Source of the DNA: Anthopleura xanthogrammica
Lineage: Eukaryota; Cnidaria; Anthozoa; Actiniaria; Actiniidae
Reading direction: 5' to 3'
DNA length: 64,000 nt
NCBI GenBank assembly: GCA_964019055.1
Contig: OZ025209.1
Span: 10,262,661-10,326,660, forward strand
Part shown: piece after piece, positions 57,801 through 64,000 of the stretch
Numbering within the stretch: the first letter of the stretch is position 1
Layout: every line of letters starts with the position of its first letter
Notes under the pieces: generated by a model
Seen by the model: only the letters and a program-made list of their open reading frames with translations
Told to the model about the DNA's origin: nothing
Database searches by the model: none
Program-made: the position numbers and the translations under genes

Positions 57801-60616
57801 CAAGGAGCTTCAATAACGCTTCTGTTCCATAAACTGAAGCGCGAAAAATTTCTAGTTATACTAACGTAATACAGCGGCACGCGTGACGTACTGGTAAAAG
57901 CGTTCTTCTTTCCCAGGCTGTGAGTTCACGGAAAGGGTCGCAACTGAGCTCTATAGACCTCATCGGCTTGGGTGTAATGTTGTCCCATTTCAGACCACGT
58001 GTCATTCCCCAGAGTATCATTTCATTGTTTAACGGTTGCGCATGAGAAGAGACATGAATATGGATACAACTCAAACAAAGAATCTTATTCTCAAGAGAAT
58101 GACACGTGGTCTGAAATGGGACAACATTACCCCAAGCCGATGAGGTCTATTACTGTGGACGCCACTTGCAAATAAAATCAACCGCTTAAAACCCCGCTAC
58201 AATTAAAATACTTACTTGTAATAAAGAGAATATTGTACCAATGGCTATGCATAGCCGCAAATTTTCTTTCTTCAACAGCAGCCTCTGCGTATTTAAAAGT
58301 ATGTCAGGTTAACTGAATATTATAAACGGAGATTTTTAAACACAAAACTAGAATATGCTTCTGTTTGAAAACCGTTTTTAACATTTCCTAGATTGCTAGT
58401 TTTTGCTATATTTGCGCAAAATCTCAGACGCGTTCTGCAATCATCTTTGGAGGTTTGGAGCAGCTAATGCCCTCAAAAATACCGGGACAACTTGCTTTCT
58501 GGCGCCTTGCAACTTGAACGAAGATGCCGGAGCCTTCTTTTGCCGTTAAGTTGTCTCCGAAACAGCACGATAAGCTGCGACTAAAATAGTTTTGTTTTTG
58601 TTAGAATTTTGTAACTTTGCGCAACTGCTAAATTCGATTTATTTAGCAAAAACAAACGTAGTGAACCTACTTGATAGCGTTACGATCTCATAAATGAACG
58701 AACAGCCATTTGCCACGATTGCAACGTCTGAAAATATTAATTCATTATCACTTAAATCCATGTAGTTTTCTATTTATGAGAATAATGTCTCCTAAATTTC
58801 CATGTATCCGTAATAATCAGGGACCGCGCGAGGGGAGGGGCTGGTAGGGCTATAATCTCTCAGTTATATATCCCCACCACTTTTTAGGGTGCTCCGCGGT
58901 CTATGATAAAGGAATGTCAGGAAATGAATGACCATTGTAGCCAGGCGCAGGGAAGCTAGGGGTGTGGGGAGAGAGGGTGGGCACTCCACTTAAAAATTCA
59001 GGTTTTCATTGCATTTTTGAGGGTTTTATTTTATTATAAGCTCTGTGCGACTAATATGGCTCCGAGATATACTGCTGGAGTTCCTGTGGATTTGGCGGAA
59101 GTTTTAGCGTCAAAACGCGCGAGCATTCCCCTTTCCTCTCACACATACAATCTGGAATTCTCGGTATCTCATGGTACCAGGGCAATAAAAGCATGCAACT
59201 TGAATGAAGATAATTTATTATGCTAATATTAACCTTTGTCCCTCTTATATTCATGGAATATGTACTTACATATAAAATATTCAAAAGCTTTTCTAGTGAC
59301 CAGCCAATGGATGCCTAAGATTTAATTATCCATTATCAGTAAAATATACAGGGCTAAAACCTTATGTGTTATGTTGCACAAAATATATAAACTACCATTT
59401 AGACAATGAAGAAAGAGAGAAAGAGAGAGAGACACACAGACAGACAGGGACAGACAGACAGAGACAGACAGACAGACAGACAAGCAGACCAACAGAAGAA
59501 TGTAAAAATTGCACAAGTCAATAAATTTAATCAATAACATTTCACCTTTTAAGGTGTAATAAAGACCACAACATCCCCGCTTATGGGCCAAGCAATGAAA
59601 CCACTCATCGTCATGCTCTGAGACCTAAGAACAAAAACATTTTACTTTGATTGAACAAATCAATGTTAACTATTTGCTGTTACTTATAGTATTTTATAAA
59701 ATAGTTCAGATATAACGCGCGCTCTGATTGGCTGATAGCTGTGTTTACATGAGGCTATGTAAACACGGCATTTCAATATTTTATAAAACAAATAGAAAAC
59801 GTTATGCCGTGTTTACATAGCCTGATATAAACACTCGGGAAGGTTTGGGAGAAGTCTTGAGCTCTGTGTAAACCTCGCCTGCGGCTCGGTTTTACACAAC
59901 AGCTCTCGACTTCTCCCATACTTCCCTCGTGTTTATATCAGGCTAAGTAAACACGGCAAACGTTTTCCATTTGTTAAATGTAAATTATTGTAAATTGTCT
60001 TAATTTCATATGGTAGAGAATAAATTGATTGATTGGTTAAGTCATAAAGCATGAGGTTGCTAATCATCCAATCAGAGTTCATGATCAATGGCAAGGTGCA
60101 ATTACTTGCTGCAGAAACTTCAAAGTGTACAAAACTCCACAGCTAGATTAGTGAGCCTAACATCTAAACACGATCATATCACTCCAGTACTAAAAGACCT
60201 TCACTGGCTCCCAGTGAAATTCAGAATTGAATTCAAGATAATACTCCTAACTTATAAATGTTTAAAGATGGCACCTCCATATTTGCAAGAACTGATTAAA
60301 CTGTACACTCCCGAACGACAACTACGATCTTCATCCAAAAACTACCTAGTGACTGTTCAATATAAGCTACGAACTTACGGCTATAGAGCTTTCAGCTCAT
60401 CTGCTCCAAGACTATGGAACTCACTTCCGGACAATCTGAGAAGCTACACTGACTATGACATTCAAAGTTTCAAACGCCAGCTCAAGACTCATTTATTTGA
60501 GAAAGCCTATAATTGACTTATTGACTTATTGACTTGTTTTCGTTAATTACTTCAAGATTCTTTTTTGGATGTAAAGCGCCTATGGGCTAAAGGGAATAGG
60601 CGCTATATAAATCATT

Positions 60617-60648
<32 letters not shown>

Positions 60649-63600
60649 GGTCATTGCCTAATTTCATATCGTGAGGGACTGGGGCGATTCCGGACATTTG
60701 CGGACGGGTAATGCTATCCCCCGGGCGTGGAGTCGGGCCGAAAAACAATATTGTTTTTCCGGGGGGGGGGGAGGACTCCCATATATAGAGGGGAAGGGAT
60801 GCTCACCTGAAATAAATAATTTGAAAATGACCCCTAAAAGGTACTAAAATTATCTTTCTCATAGCCAAAACCATCACATGTTTCATCCCTAAATCGTACC
60901 TAATTTTACAGCATTTTAATTAGTTTTTCGTTTGAACATCCTCAAAAGTTCCAAATAACGAAAATTAACCCCCAAAAGGTATGACGAGCATTCCTGCCCA
61001 TTTCATATCCGGCCCCCGGGAGTGCAAGTGTACCATAATAATTAATAAACATTCCTGTTCAAAGCTACGATAAACCTGTCTCTTATATTATGTACCTTTC
61101 GCCAGACAAGTTCTTTTTTATCAAAGACATCGTAAAATTCTTCCAAACTGCATACAAATAGAAATATTTCTATTCAAACAAAGGAAGAACATTTTCTCTC
61201 TCTTTTTCAAGGTGCCATTCATTATGTGTGGGGAGAGGGAAAAAATGTGTCTTATAATAGGATTTAGAACTTTGCATAATTTCTTTTTCCAAACTCTTTA
61301 AAATAGTCAATGTTGGTTACTCTAAAATTTCATCTGAAAACTTTTCCTTTGACATTTTCTATGGAAATGTAAGTATTTCAGCAGACAAAAATAACAGAGT
61401 AATCTTTTTCTGATATTTTCTTTGATTTCCTTGTTCAACTTTTGCAGGACTCAGTTTCCCAAAGTGCTTTGCAAGCTTAGAATGAATGAATGAATGAATG
61501 AATGAATGAATGAATGAATGAATGAATGAATGAATGAATGAATGAATGAATGAATGAATGAATGAATGAATGAATGAATGAATGAATGAATGAATGAATG
61601 AATGAATGAATGAATGAATGAATGAATGAATGAATGAATGAATGAATGAATGAATGAATGAATGAATGAATGAATGAATGAATGAATGAATGAATGAATG
61701 AATGAATGAATGAAAGCTTAATTTTCCCTATCACTTATGTTATGAAGGATGGTAAGTTTGGCCTCAAATGCAAAAATAAAAGGAAATTATTTATTTTATT
61801 TTCGTCTTAGACTTTTATCTAAATTGTGGAAGAAAACCAAGACACGCGAATAAAATATCGTACTGCATTTTCCCCTCCACTTGTGTTGTTATGGAGGATG
61901 GATACAGTTATGACCTCATATACAAAAAAATCAAATAAAGGGTATTTTTGTGATTTTAAATTCGCCTTACACTTTTATCTAAATTCAGTGTAAATTGGGC
62001 TCCCTGTGGCGGACCTAATGTGAAAAGTGGCGGGAATTTTCGATTCGCGCGTGCGCGCTTCAAAGAAAGGCAAACGAAGAAGGAGAGAGGAAGGACGATA
62101 TACAAGGAAAAAAGGGAGACATCTTTGTTTCCTTGACCAACTGCAATTATTTGAAGGTTAGTAAATACATAACACTTAATAAAGACAGTAAATATTTACT
62201 TGAGTCCGCCTTTAACGTCCTTCTCTAGCGATTTGTACACAAGGTAACTCTGCAAGACGTCTGCAAAGCAAAAAAAATCTCTGTCATCTTGACCATTCTT
62301 AGCTTTGATGTCTTAGAATTTCTGAATCGTACCGTATTTTGGCTTGAAGAACTTCATGAGCCCCAGGAATTGTGGTAGTGAGATCCAGTGTGGAGGCTAA
62401 AGGGAAAACATCATAGTTTATGTTAAGTTAAGTTATGTTAAACTGTTAAACCATCCCTAACCACCTCCCTGGTTTAGGTAATATGATATGTTTAAAAGTT
62501 TCATACATTCGATGAAAATGTTTCATCATATTCAATAGTAATTCTTTTAAGCTTTATATTATTATTTATCTTGTCTCAAACATCCTCATTAAAACCTTTT
62601 TAAAAATAATGGTTAAAATCTCTTCATATAAAGAATCACTCAATGAAATTATTCCACACCATACTCACGTCTTTATTGCAAAGCAAACTGTAGGCATGTC
62701 TAGCTGAATGCCTCTTGTGAAGAAACAACTTTCTAAACTTGTCCTTTTCTATGCTCGTGAAGGCTTCATAGACCACAGCAAGCAGCTATGAAACATGAAG
62801 AGGTTTTAATATTATTGCATTTTAATCATTTGAGGGCATTGGATTTTATAATAATATCTTTAGGTCACTAAAGAGGGAATTTCCAGTGACGTTAACTAAA
62901 CGTCCCTGCTTGGCTCCAGTTATGGATGGAGATTTCAATTGACTGATTTAAATTCATAATTCATTATAGTTATAATAGTTGTTACTCTGACCTCTATACT
63001 CAGGGTCTGGAAGGGTATTTGTGGGATCCAGGAAATGGATAAAATATAACGCAGGATCCGGGAAACTGGGAAAAAAATCTTATGTGATTTGGGATTTTGG
63101 CATCAACCGTGGGATTTTGCTTTCTGATTGTCGGAAAAAAGGTGAAAAAATAACAATTAAGGGCTGTCAGTTATTGCAAAATATTTTAGATGTGGGATTC
63201 CAGGAAAAATGATGCATGATTCACCAGGATCTGGACTCCCCCTTCCAAACCCTGTATACTAGATGTATCATGAATCAATATGGAAGTTTTAATAGAAAAT
63301 TTTCAGAATCAGTGTTTTGGAAATCATTTAATTACTTACCAAATTCATTAAGAAGTATATAGCTATTGAAACATAGGTGACAAAGAATATGACAGACCAG
63401 CGAGACATGGCATAGGATGGCATCATTACATCAGGGTAACTATGATTTATTTAAAAAATCAAATACCAGTAATTACAAATTAAAGTTATTAATATAAATT
63501 AAATTTATAATGATAATTAAGTAATAATTATTAATAAAACTAAACAATACATCATGGCACTACCCTGTAAATACCTCTAGCATATTCAGCTATTTCTATA

Positions 63601-63691
63601 AAATTGAATATATTCAATAAATTAAAACATACTTTGCAGTGGTTAAAAGAACAAACAGGCTGACAAAACTCCTCCCAAAAGTTGTAAAGTA
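51895..63691 (-). CDS. TPCN1: Two pore channel protein 1, partial (3' 21 exons)
   Basis: Coding exons: 63691-63633, 63439-63340, 62785-62669, 62396-62333, 62260-62200, 61147-61096, 59624-59546, 59314-59270, 58727-58671, 58284-58216, 57833-57761, 57097-56990, 56887-56816, 55951-55862, 55451-55372, 54991-54945, 54502-54434, 53810-53726, 53392-53298, 52669-52598, 52155-51895; 584 aa, 5' end outside the window. TPC1 is a voltage-gated, PI(3,5)P2-regulated cation channel of endolysosomes with two six-helix repeats. Seen: pore I VSLFVLLTTANYPDVMMPSY; repeat II TIYGTEALLKLLGLG, HSGWNWFDFIVTV; IIS4 LRPLRLLRLFKLKQRYRDVL with basic residues every third place; EGGYYYLNNFDDL; pore II LFELTVVNNWFIIMEG; IIS6 VVMTIVVAFILEAFLFR; and the TPC1-type tail TKMDLSMKMYYAEVQVWKK, then a polybasic end. 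Introns hold a minisatellite, a LINE piece, MITEs and an AATG array. Confidence 0.95.
53536..53743. repeat. Duplicated splice-donor segment in TPCN1
   Basis: CTCTTGAAGGCACTTACTTT (then CTTCGT and TGGATG) occurs at about 53543-53575 and again at 53708-53742. The second spans the donor and 3' end of the IIS6 exon; the first lies in the following intron and has only about 40 bp of similarity, so it encodes no complete exon. Confidence 0.8.
53861..54360. repeat. 50-bp minisatellite, about 10 copies, in a TPCN1 intron
   Basis: CAATACCTGGAC recurs at 53871 and then exactly every 50 bp to 54321 (last copy CAATACCTTGAC). The unit runs CGCGCAATACCTGGACGCTT, then TCGCTATATTCTAAACATGC, then GCAGAAAACA. 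Early copies have GACGCTTTCGC, later ones GACGGTTTCGC, so variants are ordered along the array. It lies between the exons at 53810 and 54434. Confidence 0.97.
56152..56450 (+). mobile_element. GGGATGCTCCGCCC repeat, copy 2 (inverse of 24085-24345)
   Basis: Starts with poly(G) (56161-56178), then TTTCATACGGGGTTGCTCCG and GTACCCCTTTCATATACTTT. It ends GGGCGGAGCATCCCCGTATA and CAATTATAGGGAGTACCCCC, which is the reverse of the start of the copy at 24085. In a TPCN1 intron. Confidence 0.75.
57954..58149. mobile_element. TAGACC MITE, family B copy 2
   Basis: 196 bp, nearly identical to 15042-15238. Ends TAGACCTCATCGGCTTGGG and CCAAGCCGATGAGGTCTA. In a TPCN1 intron. It sits just after a tRNA-like stretch (about 57880-57930). 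Confidence 0.95.
59691..59980. mobile_element. Fold-back element with CTGATTGGCTGA, short copy
   Basis: CTGATTGGCTGA is at 59723-59734. Arms 59800-59865 and about 59900-59965 pair (GCCGTGTTTACATAGCCTGA, TATAAACACTCGGGAAGG and inverses). The centre is CTCGCCTGCGGCTCGG. End words resemble those of 4347-5905. In the TPCN1 intron that also holds the LINE fragment. Confidence 0.75.
60088..60655 (+). mobile_element. 5'-truncated non-LTR retrotransposon, 3' end
   Basis: An open frame (60088-60516) gives the C-terminal end typical of cnidarian LINE reverse transcriptases: LQSVQNSTARLVSLTSKHDH, ITPVLKDLHWLPVKFRIEFK, ILLTYKCLKMAPPYLQELI, GYRAFSSSAPRLWNSLPDNL, and FKRQLKTHLFEKAY. The catalytic reverse transcriptase core and the endonuclease are absent, so it is dead. 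The tail is TGTAAAGCGCCTATGGGC, GGCGCTATATAAAT and a TAA array. It is antisense to TPCN1 within an intron. Confidence 0.85.
60715..61025. mobile_element. Divergent repeat with CCCGGG ends
   Basis: Bounded by TATCCCCCGGGCGTGGAGTC and TCCGGCCCCCGGGAGT. Inside, GACTCCCATATATAGAGGGG and GGGATGCTCACC resemble the element copies at 24085 and 56152, but the middle has diverged. It holds a G run near 60769. In a TPCN1 intron. Confidence 0.5.
61481..61714. repeat. (AATG)n microsatellite, 234 bp
   Basis: About 58 perfect AATG units, bounded by AAGCTTAG on the left and AAAGCTTAA on the right. The minus-strand open frame (HSFI repeats) is a product of the repeat. In a TPCN1 intron. Confidence 0.99.
61728..61990. 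repeat. Imperfect tandem duplication after the AATG array
   Basis: 61728-61828 and 61876-61987 share GGATGG, CCTCA, a Lys-codon-like A run and CTTTTATCTAAATT in the same order, at low identity. The right end (TAAATTGGGCTCCCTGTGG, about 61990-62008) also occurs in inverse at about 57246-57264. Confidence 0.45.
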
Positions 63692-64000
63692 CTAAAATAA
63701 AAACAGAAACGTTTTTGTGATAGTTAATATCAAATGATATAACTATATATCATGCATGTGAATGGCGTGCTAAATAAACTGGCTGGCTAAATCTTGGAAA
63801 CAAATTGTAAAAACAAATAGTTTGTGCATGGTTCTCAGGAACCACAGAGCATCCTAAAAAGTGGGGGGCTATATAAGAGACTAGTATGGGAAAAGGGAAA
63901 GAGTGGAGGGGTTAAACCCTCAGCCCCCCGTCTCTGAGGTCCCTGGTTCTAAATATAAATGCTCATGCAGCTGAACTTTAAGCATAATATGTATATTCTT
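63692..64000. other. TPCN1 intron running off the window
   Basis: No exon seen. The exon before it (encoding the end of helix IS5 and the loop before pore I) must lie beyond the window edge. TTCTCAGGAACCACAGAG and CTCTGAGGTCCCTGGTTC (about 63832-63950) are inverse-related, suggesting another small palindromic element. Confidence 0.5.

Noticed and set aside
57880..57930. Second tRNA-like SINE head (GTGACGTACTGGTAAAAGCG)
   Set aside because: Only an A-box-like word; the B box is weak and the body is missing, replaced by a family B MITE. Not enough to annotate.
59322..59591. 89-aa minus-strand open frame with CLSVCLSVS-like repeats
   Set aside because: Its first part is a TPCN1 exon (59624-59546); the remainder is intron with a GACA repeat.
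61477..61734. Minus-strand open frame of HSFI repeats
   Set aside because: Pure product of the AATG microsatellite.
62200..62396. Apparent nonsense codon (TAA) in a TPCN1 exon
   Set aside because: Reading straight through gives a stop after KYGTIQKF. A 72-bp GT-AG intron (62261-62332, donor GTACGA, pyrimidine-rich acceptor) removes it, and the joined sequence KPKYDVLQSYLVYKSL aligns with the family without gaps.

Overview
The window is eukaryotic nuclear DNA. Genes are split by many GT-AG introns, the sequence is AT-rich, and palindromic DNA-transposon remnants lie in most introns and intergenic gaps. The mix of genes (TMEM120, MTFP1, GPATCH3, MORN3, SERINC, a WSD-type acyltransferase, TPCN1) and the tRNA-derived SINE and LINE tails suggest an anthozoan cnidarian, probably a coral or sea anemone. 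The assignment is inferred from gene and repeat style, not proven.

Layout, left to right: TMEM120 (+, 1106-11067, 12 exons, complete); MTFP1 (-, 12952-16082, 4 exons, complete); a protein with two stathmin-like modules (+, 16604-18956, 4 exons); GPATCH3 (-, 20055-22100, 3 exons, complete); MORN3 (+, 22351-24545, 5 exons, complete); SERINC (-, 25884-29991, 6 exons, complete); a WSD-type O-acyltransferase (+, 34989-37218, 2 coding exons); three neighbouring plus-strand genes for Lys/Glu-rich proteins that I do not recognise (41524-42360, 44225-45307, 46442-49533), two of which end in a C-x-x-M prenylation box; and the 3' part of TPCN1 (-, 51895 to at least 63691, 21 exons, 5' end outside the window). 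Exon joins were set by hand: every junction keeps frame and uses GT-AG.

Most genes are unrelated housekeeping genes. Two pairs are head-to-head and may share promoters: MTFP1 with the stathmin-like gene (521 bp between start codons), and GPATCH3 with MORN3 (250 bp). The second gap holds an exact RFX X-box, which fits MORN3 as a flagellar or ciliary gene.

The accessory layer is rich. It holds at least two MITE families with TAGACC ends (four and two copies), two TTAA-ended palindromes, fold-back elements carrying CTGATTGGCT (NF-Y-type) boxes beside palindromes, a hAT-like CAGGGC family, a 50-bp minisatellite in a TPCN1 intron, a 234-bp AATG microsatellite, and about a dozen long poly(G)/poly(C) tracts. 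The observations I think most worth following are the prenylated-protein gene cluster, the duplicated stathmin-like exon module, the X-box promoter, and the NF-Y-box fold-back elements.
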